DNA from: Alligator mississippiensis
Lineage: Eukaryota; Chordata; Crocodylia; Alligatoridae
DNA length: 64,000 bases
Direction of reading: 5' to 3'
Assembly (NCBI RefSeq): GCF_030867095.1
Contig: NC_081824.1
Coordinates: 236,370,719 to 236,434,718 of the forward strand
Positions 43,941 through 56,518 of this stretch are shown here, one piece after another (position 1 is the first letter of the stretch; each line of letters opens with the position of its first letter). The notes under the pieces were generated by a model, which saw nothing but the letters and a program-made list of their open reading frames with translations, did not search any database and was not told where the DNA came from. Both the position numbers and the translations under genes were made by a program.

Positions 43941-44430
43941 ACTTGGGGATTGTAAGAATCATGAAATCGGAAAAGTATGACTCCTTTTCCAGGCAGGGTC
44001 AGTCCAATCTAAACCATCCCAAGTGTTTGTTTAACTTGTTCTTAAACTTTGAAGGATGCAAAATCCAGCATCTCTTGTAATTTTCCAGTGCTTAACTGCC
44101 ATCATACTTGGAAAGTTATTCCAACCTAAATTTCCCTTTTAATTTAACAGTGTTATTTCTTATTCTGTCCCATGTCGATACAGAGAGTAGTCTTATCACC
44201 ATACTTTTTATAAACAAGACTATTACCAAATCCTCTATTGGTCTTTTGTTCCCCAGGCTCAGTAACAGTTCTTCCAGCCTTTCTTTCTATGTTGTTTCTT
44301 AGGCCCCTGTTCATTTTTTTTGCTCTTTGCTCTTTGCTGTGCTCTTTCCGGTTTCTCTACATGTTTCTTGAAGTGTGGTGCGTAAAGCTGGATAACGGTA
44401 CTCTAGGTGAGGCCTCTCAGTGCAAGGGTG
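43941..44430 (-). mobile_element. Old CR1 LINE fragment (minus strand)
   Basis: The plus strand shows the reverse complement of the CR1 reverse-transcriptase end: ccatcccaagtgtttgttta, ttttccagtgcttaactgcc, ttattccaacctaaatttcc and tacatgtttcttgaagtgtg. Several frame breaks show considerable age. Confidence 0.75.
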
Positions 44431-45729
44431 TTATGGATGGCTGAAATATACAAGACTGATTTGGAAGATCTGATGAATACTGTAGTTGTCACCTGATTCC
44501 AATGTATATACTGCTCTTTCTGGAACAGGAAAACTATTGTGTGGTGGGCTCATCTCACATTTATGACTAGCAGTGGCTTCAGAACTTCTATGTGACTTAA
44601 AAATTTGCCCCATCTTACTGGCACCATGCTATGGGATTGAGGGAGTATATGGTAGTGTAAAGAGGGGTAGCTGCTATCGCTATCTGAAATGGGTAGCTAG
44701 ACCATTAAAGATCTGTGGCTAGCCAATTTGGTATTGGCAAGTTGACCATTAGAGCTACTGGTGATAAGGGTTTAGTGTTAAATTATTTACCTTTGTTGTG
44801 GGTATACAGAATGTGCCAGAAGTAACAGCTTCCAGAGAACAGGGCATGCTCATTATGTCCAAGATTTTGAAAAGGCAGTGTGGTGCATCATTACATATAA
44901 CAACACATTTTTCTCTAGATAAAGAAGAAATCAGAAGCTTTGCTAAAATGGGCCCAGGGCTTTATTATTCAGTTTAACATTGAATCAAAATCATTGGAAT
45001 GTGTATTAATTTGCTGTATCATATGTATAAAAAATGCAACAAACTAGGCAAAAATACATAAAATATGTTGTTTCCATAGACCTGTTGTCTTCAGAATTAA
45101 ATCTACATCTCTATTAGATACTTAAGAAAAGCTAGATTTTGTTTTATGAATGTTGACAGTGCAATGTTTCCCTGAAAATTTATTTCCAGAACTGAGTTTG
45201 ATGTTCACCTGAGTTTGTTTCTACACCTGGGTTCATATTTTTCACTGGAGTCAAAAACAGTCTGGAGGGCTGTGAAATAGCTGCTTCTGATAATGTAGCT
45301 TCTAACAGGTAGCAGAATTGTAGAAGAAACCATTAAGAAAGGAGAGAGACATTAACATCTGTGGAATGAAGGAATTGGGTAAATTACAATAAGCCATGAA
45401 GTCAACTGCTGCCCAAGTAGAAATGCTGCTTCCACTGTCAGGCAGTTGGTTTTAAACTTTGGGTGCAGCAGGAATCCAATGGTGGGTGTGACTGCAGCAC
45501 TCCACCTGCTTTGGATCTCCCCCTGGAAATGCCCAAACTGCAATGGCGGCTTTCATTAGTTTCTGTCTTTACTTTGCCCCCACCCTCAAAGAACCAGTGA
45601 ATATTTTAAATGCTAAAATGTGCTACTCTTGTTTTAAGGGGTGGTTGGGCCAGAAGGACATGTTCACAAGCACCACTGAGCGCTGGTAAAGAGCATGATG
45701 ACAGGACTCTGGAAAGGTCTGGCATTTAC
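44431..45729. other. Intergenic, nothing recognised
   Basis: AT-rich, no exon seen. Confidence 0.5.
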
Positions 45730-47302
45730 TAGGTTTGTGCGAGGCTTCAAACCGTGCTTCGGCGTCCAAAGCAGCATGTCCGGATCGAAGCACTGGTTTC
45801 GTTAGGCTTTTCTGAAGCACTTCGGAGATCTGCCCATAGGGTATAATGGGGAAACAATAAAATATCTATAACTTTGTTGTTTTTTGTCTGATTTGGATTA
45901 AATTTGTAGGGCTGGTAGCCTCTGCTGAGAGCGTGAGGCTTGCCAAGTTTCAAGATTGGTGCAGGGGTTTGGGGGGAACACCCCAAATTCTTGAAAGCAA
46001 ACGTCACATATATGTATTATAACACAGTGGGGTGAAAACTGCAGGGTGGGGGGGCCCCTGCTGAGGCCACAAAGCCTGCCAAGTTTCAAGGTGATAGGTG
46101 CAGGGATTTGGGGGGAACTGTACCTCAAGCTACTGTCGAGCAAAACATGACATAGATGACCCTGTGTGTGGCCTGAAAACAGGGCTGGTGGCCCCTGCTG
46201 TGGTCATGAAGCCTGCCAGCTGTTAAGGAGGTAGGTGCAGGGGGGTTCTGGGACCCTGCATCTCTGGCTACTGATATGCAAAACTCCTGACATGGGTGCT
46301 TGTGCAACTGTGTGTCTTGGGGGGCAGGGGAACTACTGCAGGCCTGACTGCTAAGCTATGTTACCAGTTACCAATCTGTCATGATTCACTCGGACCAGCT
46401 CAATACACAGTTGCTAGTTAATGTAACCAGTTAATTGGCAACAATTAACACCTACAAAGCCACAGACTAAGGAGAGGAAAGAATCAATACGGACAATCAA
46501 CTGCCCCAAGACAGATGGTCAGTTGCACAAGCACCCATGTCATGAGTTTTGTCTGTCAACAGCTAGAGGTGCAGGGCCCCAGAACCCCCCTGCGCTGATC
46601 TCGACAGCTGGCAGGCTTTGTGGCCTCAGCAGGGGCCACCATCCTTGCAGCTTTCAGCCTACTGCACCTTAAACACAGTGTCACCCATGTCACAAGTTTT
46701 GCTTGTCCGCAGGTTGAAGTGCAGTTTTCCCCAAACCCCTGTATTTATCTCCTTGAAGCTTGGCAGGTTTCGTGGCCTGAGCACCCTGCAGTTTTCAGCC
46801 TGCTGCGCCTTAATACACGTGATCATCTATGTCACGAGTTTTGCCTGTCAGTAGCTTGAGGTGCAGTTCCCCCCAGATCCCTGCACCGATTTTGACACTT
46901 GGCAGGCTTCGTGGCATCACCCGGAGCAACCCCCACCCTGTAGTTTTCATGCCCCCCTCCCCCCCTGGTGACGTGACATGAATTTTGCTTTCAAGAATTT
47001 GGGGTACAGTTCCCCCAAAATCCCTGAACTGATCTTGAAACTTGACAGGCTTCATGCTCTCAGCAGAGGCTTCCACCCCTGCAAGTTTCATTGAAATCCG
47101 ACAAAAAACAACAAAGTTACAGATGTTTCATTGATTCCCCGTTATACCCTATGGCTGGATCTCCGAGGTGGCTCTGAAGCTTCAGAGCTGCTTTGGCCGG
47201 ATCAAAGCGGGAACCCGGTCCGGAGCTCCAGATCGGATCCCTGGCATCCAAAGCGGCCAGATCTGAAGCTGGATCAAATAGCTGCCTACTCGCACAGGCC
47301 CA
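45730..47302. mobile_element. Large hAT-type foldback element
   Basis: A 1,573-bp element with ends taggtttgtgcgaggc and ctcgcacaggccca, and a perfect 8-bp duplication gcatttac at 45722-45729 and 47303-47310. Inside, a unit of roughly 130 bp (ccaagtttcaag, ggggggaac, gcaaaacatgacat) is repeated several times in one direction in the left half and inverted in the right half. The centre is near 46400, so the whole element is a giant palindrome. There is no transposase. Confidence 0.88.
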
Positions 47303-47451
47303 GCATTTACCTGCTTGGACAACTGGAACTTTATTCCCTTCCAAATTATGTCCTCATAACAGGTTATGATTGTGATCTCCTGCTTGGTGTGCGACAGCTA
47401 CAAAGGCAGGGGAACACTTTCTAATAGAGTGGACCAAGAGACTCTTCAATC

Positions 47452-47855
47452 CAAAGGTGTCAAACTCACCTTGGGCCCCAGGTCAGATAGAGACTGGGGG
47501 GCTCCTTGTGGGCCAAATCAAACCCAGGGACAAAGGCTGCTGCAGTGGCAGCTATGATGAGGTGGTGGCACAGGGCCAGAAGGAGCAGTGCAGAGTCCAG
47601 CAATGGGGGTGCATGGTTTGGCAGGCATGAGATACAGGGTCGGGTGATGACAGGTTTTGGCAGGGGTGGTGCAGGAGGTGGTGGGGGAAGCAAAAGTATG
47701 GGGTTTGGCTGCAGTGAGCCAAGCTTGCTACCAGTGGCCATGCTCACTGAGGCCAAAAGACCCAACTTCCAGTGCCCTCTGGTAGCCTAGTGGGCTGGAT
47801 GGAGAAGGTTCACAGACCAAATTGGCTGGTGGGCTGTATGTTTAATAACCTTGCC
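47452..47855. mobile_element. hAT-type element (gtcaaactc terminus), approximate right end
   Basis: The left end caaaggtgtcaaactcac is of the same family as 41944 and 53185. The right end near tgtatgtttaataacc is not sharply defined. Confidence 0.55.
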
Positions 47856-48189
47856 TTAACCATTTCACACAACTAGAAAGTGCCCCTATAAGCAGTACAG
47901 GCCCAGAAATAGAACGCTGGGGATTCTGTATGTGCTCACTTCTATACTGTACCTAGCATTTGGAATGAATGATCAGTTGCTAATGCATGAGCTATTTATC
48001 TTATGGCTGGATACTAAAAAAAAATATGATTTGATACATTAATGGCATTTGTTCATCAGCGAGTGATGGTGGATATTGCAGCTATTCTACTGGTTGGTGG
48101 TGCATTTTCTTTCGTGGCTGTAGAGACCAATATTAGACTTGCAGGTCCTACCACAGTGGTTACAGGTATACATAGAGTTAGGGGCTACT

Positions 48190-49020
48190 GTACTGACCAG
48201 CTGTTTCCTCGGTCATGTTTTTGTTGTAATTTGAGTGACCATTCCTTGTGAAGTTGGACTCCATGATTAAGGGAATGCCACTTTGTCCCGTCTCCTGCTA
48301 AGGCCTCCCAAAGGTTTGCGTTGATTCCAGAAGCCTTCATATCCTGCTTTCCAGGTGCCTTTGAAGCAATTTCAGGCATCCTACTCTTCTCTCCCCACCT
48401 ACAATTTGCCCATATGAGATGTTCTTTGGGATGCGCCCATCTTCCATCCTAAAGAAATGGTCAAGCCAGCGTAGATGCTGCTGTTTAAGGAGTGCAGCAT
48501 GATGGTTAGCAGGTTGACTTTGGCAGCCACTTCTATGTTGGTGATTGTGTCTTGCCACTTGATGTTAAGGATGTGCTGTAAGCAGCATAGGTGGAAGCTG
48601 TCCAGCTTCTTTTTTTGATATGCATATGTTGACCATGTCTTACTGGTATACGTAAGGACATGGAGGATGCAGGCTTTGTACATAAACAGCTTAGTTTTGA
48701 GTGTAAGTTTTGGGTTGTTCCAGACTCATTTAAAGAGCTTATTCAAAGTGGTAGCAGCCTTTCCAATGCATACATTTAGCTCTTCATCCAGTTACAGGTT
48801 GTCACTCACTGTGGATCCAAGGTAGCAGAACTTGTTCACTGCCTTGAGAGGTGTGTCATCGAGGCTGATAGATGATGACTGGCAAACACCCTGTCCTAGG
48901 ACAGGGTGTTTAAAGTGCAGCCTGTTAAAGTGCTGCTTTTTTTGTTGTTTTTTTTTGATATCCTGGAGTGAGATTGCTAATGCAGTTGAGGGTATTTTGT
49001 GCCTGATTAATTTTGTGGAC
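48190..49020 (-). mobile_element. Degenerate non-LTR LINE, RT C-terminal part (minus strand)
   Basis: The minus strand encodes KFCYLGSTVSD, then YKACILHVLTYTSKTWSTY, LDSFHLCCLQHILNIKWQD, LRWLDHFFRMEDGRIPK and LHKEWSL. These are the end of a reverse transcriptase and its conserved downstream region, spread over two or more frames. The same broad group as the element at 56890-59245. The clade is not assigned. Confidence 0.8.
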
Positions 49021-51556
49021 TGCATTGGCTAAGGGCAATTTTCTTTTTGCCAGATCAGTTTACACATAGTTCTCCACTTACTAAGAACCCTGATAAGCTG
49101 CTGAGGTAACCACCATTTGACTGATAGTTCTGGACCAATGCCTGTTGAACGACCACAGGAAAGGGGCAACAGAGCCAAAAACACTGGACTTTGACATTGA
49201 GGGATTCAGTGACTTCCCCACAGATTGGAAATGTGCTAGAAGCTCTTTGACCAAAAACCATCAGCAACCCCCTCCCCTGGGACAGTGTACAGGGAAAAGC
49301 AGTTGCAAGGACAGAGCTGACTGCTGGTGGCTTTTAGCACTGACAAACGTTTGCTGCTGGGTGGTGGGTATAGTTTGCAGCTAACGTCACAGCTCCATGC
49401 ATGTGTCTCAACTCTCATTTGTGAAAAAGGCAGTTTTACAAACTATGACGATGCATTGGAGAAAAACATCCTTGGTCTTGTCTGTGCCTTCTGAGAGGCA
49501 AGTGGCCAAGTTAGCATCATTAAAATATAAAAAGCAATCGTTTGAAATACTTCCCCTTTAGTTTGTGCATTTCATAAGGTGGGTGTCTTGAGGCATGTGG
49601 CAATGGGTGCAATGTAGAGAGGTGGTGAACAAGGTTGCATAACCACTTTCCATGACTTCTACCCTTAGCTAAAGCCAATCAAATCTTAGCAAAGCCAAAA
49701 TCCTCTCAACTGAATTAATTGGCCACCTTCCAGGAAACCTCTTCTTCCACCACCACTTTTTATAAAACAAATATAGCTGGTCAGTTACTGGACTGATACT
49801 CTGATTCTTCTGGCTCTATTGCTGGCCAGATATATCCCTGGGAATTCTCCCAGGACATCTGGTGGAACATCTTGTGTGGCAGGCTGCTCAGAGCTAACCA
49901 TAGATGGAGATGCTGTAGTCACAGCCACATCCTGGGAGCCCTCCACAAACCTATTCCTTGCTGTAAAGGAACCAACCCCCTTTTAGAGGAAGGGGATTGG
50001 GTGAGGTGGTTAAGGTCAGTACTGGCAAGTGCCTCACTTTGCTGTGTCACCAAGGCACAACATGGGAACATTGCCAGGGGTCTGGGCCTTTGGGCAGCAC
50101 TGTTTGAGGTGTTGGGTGCACTCCTGATGCTCATCTTGACCCCATGAATACCTGGGTGAGCATTGTAATGGGAACTAGTCTTCTTACTAGGGCTGGAAGT
50201 GTGGAGTACCCCCACCAAATGCACTCAAGGTGTGTAAGTGCTCCCTTCCTTGCTGTGTAGTAGGAGCAAACAGTAATTTTGGCAAGGGGGAGGTGGCAGT
50301 ATAGAGCTGGTCAGGCTGTGCTGTCTGTGTGGGACAGTCCAGGAGGAAAATGAGATGTTAAATATCAAACAGAACAACCAAGTGCCATCTGGAAAACAGA
50401 TTGGTAAGAACACACAGGAACAATGTCCGTAGATGACTGGCTGCAGAGGTGTAACAAAGTAGCCAGACACCTGGGGCAGTGGAAGGCATGGGAGCAGTGG
50501 TGACTTCTGGTGCTATTGTGCAGCTACAGTGGCAGCTGATACTTTCAGAGCAAAAGGGTGACATCAACAAGAATGTGAGTCTGAATGTGCAGATATCCTG
50601 AAGTGCAGAAGTACTCAAAGCTGTCTTAGCACACTGGTTTGGGCTGTCTGATACAGCCAACTAGCTGTATGCTTTGACCACGAGGAATAGTGGGGGTTAT
50701 TGTTAATGCCCATGTTGTATCTGAAATTGACCTGCATCTAAAAAGTTTCTCAGCCGGCTCAATCCTCCTTCAAGCTGTGAAGTTTAAAAATGCAGCTCCC
50801 TTGAAGCTTGTCTATACAGAAAGTCACATCAGGCCCAAGTGAAAATCAGCTGCCTTTTAAGACTCACCAATCTGGAGGAAAATCTCAAATGGAAGAAAAC
50901 TGAGCAACAAGAAGAAGAGCTGGAAGAAACAGACTGTGTGAGAGGGAGATAAGAGGATGGTACAGAAAATGAAGGGCCTGACTGACAGCTCCTTGACTGA
51001 AAGCTACTTCCTGTTTCATCACCCTGTGACCAAAGTTATAGGAGTGTTTGTAGAGGACTTGGGCTGGCCCCGTGGAGCTGAAATCAGAGCTGGATTCCAT
51101 GAATGGGGTCTGGGTAGTGGAAGAGCTCAGGTGTACTGCTGCATTGCTCCTTTTTCCTCTGACTGTCCCTGCCAGCACAGCTGCCAGGTAGAGTGCTCCT
51201 TTCCCATGGCTGGCAGGCCTGTGAGTGATTTGATCACAGTCTGTGAGCACTAGCAGAACAGAATTTTGGTAACAGGTGCCCTGGCAGCCAGCACAGCTTA
51301 GAAAAGCTGGGGCTTGGGCAGGAAAAATCGGAACCAGGAAGACAGGATGGCAAAGCTGCATTTACATATACAACTCCCACCCTGTCCACTGGACACTTCA
51401 TGGCTTTGCACTTTGGGTCTGGGGCATCTGCAAGCTACAAGTTGTTTTTTCACTGAAGGAGTAAAATGAAAGCGAGCAATAAAGATCTTGCCTAGGGAAG
51501 CGCACTGAGGTGGTGATCAGTCATAGGAATGAAGTGAATATAACATAAGCTTAGAG
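49021..51556. other. Intergenic, nothing recognised
   Basis: Open frames up to 158 codons (50885-51361, minus) show no motif or splice structure. Confidence 0.5.
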
Positions 51557-51889
51557 CAGGGCTACCCAACTGACAGCTCCCAGGCCACGTGCAGCCCCCA
51601 GGCTCTCACTCAACTGCCACTCACTCTATTGCTCTGCCTACAGCAGCTTGGGGCTTTGGGCTCCCCTTCCTTTCTCTGCTTTCTGCTTCTTGCCCCTTCA
51701 GGAGATGAAGCAGCACAGCACCAGGGGGCCTGCAGCTGGGGTGCTGAGGGCTAGGACAGGGAAAGGCACATGCACGTGGCACAGTGAAAGTGGGGGGGTT
51801 CACACAGGTCCTTCATTTCCTGTAGTGAAGTGGGGATCCATTGCCTTTGCTGGCGCAGACCCCAACTGCTTAGAAGTTGGACAGCACTG
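51557..51889. mobile_element. hAT-type element
   Basis: Ends cagggctacccaactgac and agttggacagcactg are inverted repeats. Flanks gcttagag and gtctaaag agree at six of eight bases. Confidence 0.72.
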
Positions 51890-51897
51890 GTCTAAAG

Positions 51898-52420
51898 AAA
51901 CAGAGATGTGCTGATTTTAATCTTCACAAAGCTGTCTCCTTCAGGCCAGAACAAGGTGCATGTTGAGATTACATCTGTGAGTATTATTTGTTGAAAGAGA
52001 AGGCTGGCTTTGCTTATTTCAAAAGCACCTGGTCCTACAAATCCTTGTACCTGTGAGTAGCCCCTTCAGTCCTTCATCCACATAGTTCCACTGGCTTTAG
52101 TTCCTACTTACAGGAGCTAGAACATCTGTCCCTAGGGGCAAATGTACTAGTTATACTTAAACTAGTATGTTGTATTGTTTAACTATACCTAGACAAGAAG
52201 AGGAACAGCCTGTGTGAGTCACTTGTAGGCCCATATGAGGGGTTCTACTGGTGTACTTACTGGTAAAACATTACCTAACCCAGGTATAGGTAAAACTTTC
52301 CAGATTAGACCAGACAGATCAGACAGAGCCAGGGAGGATGGACAGTCAGGGACAGCTCAGAAAAAGGAATGATGGGTTGATTATTTTTGGTCCATTTCTG
52401 GGCATTACAAAATTAAGGGT
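51898..52420. other. GALM 3' flank
   Basis: Nothing recognised. Confidence 0.5.
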
Positions 52421-52426
52421 TTATTT
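52421..52426 (-). terminator. Candidate GALM polyadenylation signal
   Basis: The minus strand reads AATAAA about 520 bp beyond the GALM stop. Other hexamers may be used. Confidence 0.4.
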
Positions 52427-52947
52427 TGGACTCAATTAGTGGAAATAATAGCAATAGCAAATAATAATAGCAAATATAGCAGGAGCAACCTGACAAGTGT
52501 GTGGGGGAGCAGGATGACTTGGAGGCTTCACATTGCACCAAAGACAGGATTTAACTCAATGCCAGGGGAGAAAGTGGGCTATGGTGATAGCTAAAGACAG
52601 CTCACTGGTTTTGATCCTGTCAGTGACAGAAAAGATATTTAGCGGTGACTACGGCTGTTGGGGGGAGCCTTTCAAAAGCACTCACTGCCGGCCTACTTCC
52701 CTCGCTCACTGGAGGCAACCAGAGTTTTGCCAGTGGTTTCCATGGAAACAGTCAAGTTAACATAGAGAAGCAACCATAGTTGCTTCTACCAACCCATCCC
52801 CAGGCAGCGAAAGTCCCTGCCTCTGTCACATCTGCCTAACACTGTTGTAGTTTGGAAGATCCTTCCACCATTTTTAGTGGATTTTTTCCTTAATGTATGG
52901 AGCACATATTGCTGTTTGTTTGCTTTTGGGTACTGAGCTGACTTTCC

Positions 52948-53025
52948 TCAAGCTGCAGAGAACCTGAACCAAGTTGTGTGATTGTACTCCTCTCCTGGCC
53001 GCAGCAGCACATCTGGGAAGTGGGG
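52948..53025 (-). CDS. GALM: GALM terminal exon
   Basis: 78 bp after ttttctacag, phase 0. It encodes PHFPDVLLRPGEEYNHTTWF then RFSAA and TGA. It is too short to stand out as an open frame and was found by searching for the conserved EEYxHTTWF. Confidence 0.93.
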   Translation of the reverse strand, partial: PHFPDVLLRPGEEYNHTTWFRFSAA

Positions 53026-56002
53026 CTGTAGAAAAGGAAAATGCTGTATGTTAGAGTTGTGATTTCACCTCTGTTTGCCGAGAGCTATTATGGCTATGGT
53101 CAAGAACATTGGGTTAAAGAGACTGGAAGCCCTGGTTCTCATTTTAATTCTCCTAGTGCCATTTTAGGCATAGATTGTTTAACCCAGAGGTGTCAAACTC
53201 ATTAGGCCCTATGGCCAGATCCAGACCGTGAGGCTGCTCATGGGCTAGATGGCCCACAAATGTAGCTATGGTATTAAACTCCCAGGCTATCAGAGCTGCT
53301 GTTTTGGAATCCAGGGAGTTAATGCAGCTACTGCTACCCACCTTTTTTCCTCTATTGCCAAGCTGAGATAATAGGGGCAACTAAAATCCCTGGTAATGGG
53401 AGGGGGACAGCTGTATTAACTCCTAGTGTTCTGAGCTGTGTTGAAACAGCAGGGATTAACACTGCTGCTGCTAGGGCTATGGGGGCCATGGCAAGTCTGG
53501 GCCAGATCTGGCCTACGGAAGAGGGTGGTTTTGGCTGCAAGAAGGCCTGTGGTCTGGGTGATTCACCTTCATGGGCCAGATAGCAGACCATATGTCTGAA
53601 ACCCCTGGTTTAACTCAATACAATCTATTAGGGCCTAAGAAACTTAATGCTCCTACTGAAATGGAGGAGCTAGGAACAAGCAAGCTACTTAGTTTGTTCA
53701 AAGCTTTGGTGCAGTTTTGTGCATTCCAAATGGCTGTTTCACATGCAGATACCATCCGCCCTCTTTGGGGGTGGGGGTTATTCTGAAGTGGAGCAGATAA
53801 TTGCTATTTGCAGGCTGGCAGCAGGACACATTTTCACAGAAACCTGAGTGCACATTCTTACATCTCCATGAGTGGGAGCTGGGCAGGAAGGAAAAGCTGT
53901 TTGGTGCAACTACTGCAGAACATCAGCTTCTAAGTTCCCACCATCCCACCCAACGCCATCGCTTGAGAGGGGTGTTTAGCTGCCTCCTTACATGCTAGTC
54001 TCATTCCCCAGCTGCATTGTGAGCTCTGTACTATGTTTTGGTTAGAGACATCCCTACCTGTAGGAGAGGCTGCTGCCTGGATGCAGATAAAAATGGTCCC
54101 TGGGCACCTACCATAAGAGCAACAGCAGCTTGGCCTAAGGTCAACAGAATTATGGCCCCTGAGGTACAGTTTCCTACAGATTGGTTCCATACCAAAACTG
54201 ATATTTTAACCATGCCAATGCAGCAAGAGAGTTGAACAATTTGAACACAGCTCTTCCCTGCATCTCCACAAGAAGAGTTTTACTAGGATAGGACTGCTGC
54301 TGGTAGGCTGTATCTGATAAAGTGCTCCTGGGACTGGTCTGCACTTCAAAGGGTTTGCAGGTCTAGCTAGCTTGGATGAACAAAGCCTCTGAGTGGAGAC
54401 ACAGCTTGCAGCAGTGAAAGGCACTCCCTCACTGGTCCCTCAGCAGAATAAGCTATGCCAGTGAAAGGACAATCACTGTTACCAACTTGAGGGGGCTTTA
54501 GGTTTTGATTAGAGCTGTGATTTGTTTTCACACTCTTACTGCCCCAAGCTGACCTGGCCCTCACCTGGAAGCAGTCAGACCAGCAAAGCCATGCTTTATA
54601 CCAAGTCAGCAAAGCCACCTCACTAGCTGCACTGGTACTAACGCAACTGTGCCAGTGCAGCTGCATCTACACTGAAGCTCTGCCAGCTGGAATCACACCC
54701 CTCTGTGAGCCCTGTCCCGATCTCACTAAAGCAGGCATCTGTCATGAAGACTGGCTGGTATGAAGGTATTTCCCTGTCCTGCCAGCACAGTGATACTGAT
54801 ACAATAACGACACAGCAGGCCTGTCTCTCCATAGGTGCCTGGGCAATTCCCAGGCAACAAGAGCAGACTCAGCCCAAGGCTAATGCAGCACCAGGAGAGA
54901 TGCAGTTACCTTGTTGACTGCATCTGGCCAGTTTTGGGTTTCCAAGCAGAAGGCAGAGTGCTTGGGATATGTTGCGCCACCCTTGCCTGTCAGAGAGCCA
55001 TCCAAAGCATTTCCAGTGTAAAACTGGACCCCTGGCTGTGTAGTGTAGACCTCCAGGGTTCTCCCACTGCGGGGATGGTGAACTCTGTAAACAGAGACAC
55101 AGTTAATGTTGTTCCCAGAAGAGTGCAAAGAGGAGAGGGCAAGGAAGGACATCAGAGGACAAGGGAACTGGGCTGGGTGAGGGAGAGGATATCAGCTCTT
55201 TCAGAACAGAAGGCAATGTCTCTCTGCCTTGCAGGAACAATGTCTTGTACTCTCTCCCCAGACAACAGAGAAGAACCAGAAGTCCACTGCTGGACCCATG
55301 TACCTCTATGAATACCCTCATTCCCCAAGGAAAGACTCAGTCTGGGCAGGAAGAGGATAAGGAGGACTCAGTCATGTGGTGAACAGGGACAGCTGGTCTG
55401 GGAGAGACAGAGAGGAAGATGTGGAGGTGGGAAAACAGCACGTGGGGAGAGGGACAGAGAGTGACGGAGGGTGAAGCAGAGAAGACACCTAATCTGGGCT
55501 GGGAAGGGAGAGGCAGCTCTGACTGAGGGTAAGATTTGGTTTTCCTCAGGCTCTGTGGGATCTGGGACAACACAGCAGTCCTCCATTCCCAGCGATAACA
55601 GCTTGGCCCTGCCTCAGCAGGACCTATCAGGAAGGATGCTGTGAAAGCTGCAAGGTTGTCCCAGTTCTGCAGGTTCCACAAGACCGAGCTGGTGGGAAAT
55701 GGGACAGATGGAAGGAACAGGAAATCAGGAACTGACCCCATTCACTCCAGGACAGTGAATCCACCCTCTATGGATGGCACAACCTGTCTGTGACACCAGG
55801 GCAGTAAGACAGCCATCACCCCACTGGGCATCCAGACAAGTGGTCACCCTGTGTTCCTACCTTGCACAGAACTGCCGAGCCGCTGACTGCTTCAGACAAA
55901 AGTTATGGTCAAAGCCATCAAGCTGGAACTTCTTCAGGTGATTCCCAACCTCCACAGACTGCCTAAGATCAAAGCCTGTTCCCTGCACCGCAGCCACTTC
56001 TC
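52948..56002 (-). CDS. GALM: GALM, 3' part of gene (last three coding exons)
   Basis: GALM is galactose mutarotase (aldose 1-epimerase), a cytosolic enzyme that interconverts the alpha and beta anomers of galactose ahead of galactokinase. Exons 55861-56002, 54910-55084 and 52948-53025 encode about the last 131 of some 342 residues. Diagnostic stretches are GFDHNFCL, LEVYTTQPGVQFYTGN, FCLETQNWPDAVN and LLRPGEEYNHTTWFRF. The Glu in CLETQ is the residue known as the catalytic base (Glu307 in human). The final 25 residues equal the human length. All junctions are canonical. Earlier exons with the catalytic histidines are not in the window, so 56003-64000 is intron. GALM converges on SRSF7 tail-to-tail, as in human. 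Confidence 0.95.
53185..53607. mobile_element. hAT-type element in last GALM intron
   Basis: Ends cagaggtgtcaaactc and gtctgaaacccctg are inverted repeats. Flanks gtttaacc and gtttaact match at seven of eight bases. Confidence 0.85.
53616..54909 (-). other. Rest of last GALM intron
   Basis: A stretch at about 54328-54700 with ggtctgcacttcaaag and gcatctacactgaagctctg may be an old repeat, but its ends are unclear. Confidence 0.45.
54910..55084 (-). CDS. GALM: GALM exon (VHHPRSGR... to DAVNK)
   Basis: 175 bp after gtttacag and before gtaact. It contains the catalytic glutamate in FCLETQNWPDA. Confidence 0.95.
55085..55860 (-). other. GALM intron between the first two visible exons
   Basis: A 134-codon minus frame (55337-55741) inside this intron has no family signature and is not supported as a gene. 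Confidence 0.6.
55861..56002 (-). CDS. GALM: GALM exon (GEVAAVQG... to FCAR)
   Basis: 142 bp after catgcag and before gtagga. It encodes FDLRQSVEVGNHLKKFQLDG and DHNFCL, part of the sugar-binding face. Confidence 0.94.
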
Positions 56003-56518
56003 CTGCATGGGAAAAGTACCAGAGTGAACCCTTTCTTGGAATAACCAGGGTGTCTGGCAGCAGTGGCCAGAGATGCACCAAGACACCTGCTTTCCAGGCA
56101 GGGGGATGCTGTAGATTCACAATACTGTTCTTGGGAGAGGAGCAGTGGGTTTAAAATGAATGACCTTTGCCATATTGTATCAGCTTTATGTCAGCCTGGA
56201 CCTAGCAAGGCAATGAAACTCATGCTCACCTTTAGGTCAGTGCACTACACTTTTCCTTAAAGTTAAAGCACAGTAAGCTTTGAAAGGAACCTGTATTTTG
56301 CCCAATGTAGTCGTCAGCCCTACCTGGTTCTCACAGACTAAGAATGGGTGTTTGGCTGAATAAGCACCTCGAGAGGTTGGTCTTTTGCTGTTCCAGGTCT
56401 TGCAATGGCAGATCCTTTCACTTCTGCATGGTTTTGCAAATCCTTCATGCTCCCTCCTTGCTTGCTGCTAAAGAGCTGGTGATGGCGGGAACAAAAGGGA
56501 ACAGGGCATGCCCTAGCC

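Noticed and set aside
55337-55741. 134-codon minus frame as a GALM exon
   Set aside because: It does not match any part of galactose mutarotase and lies between exons that join in phase without it.
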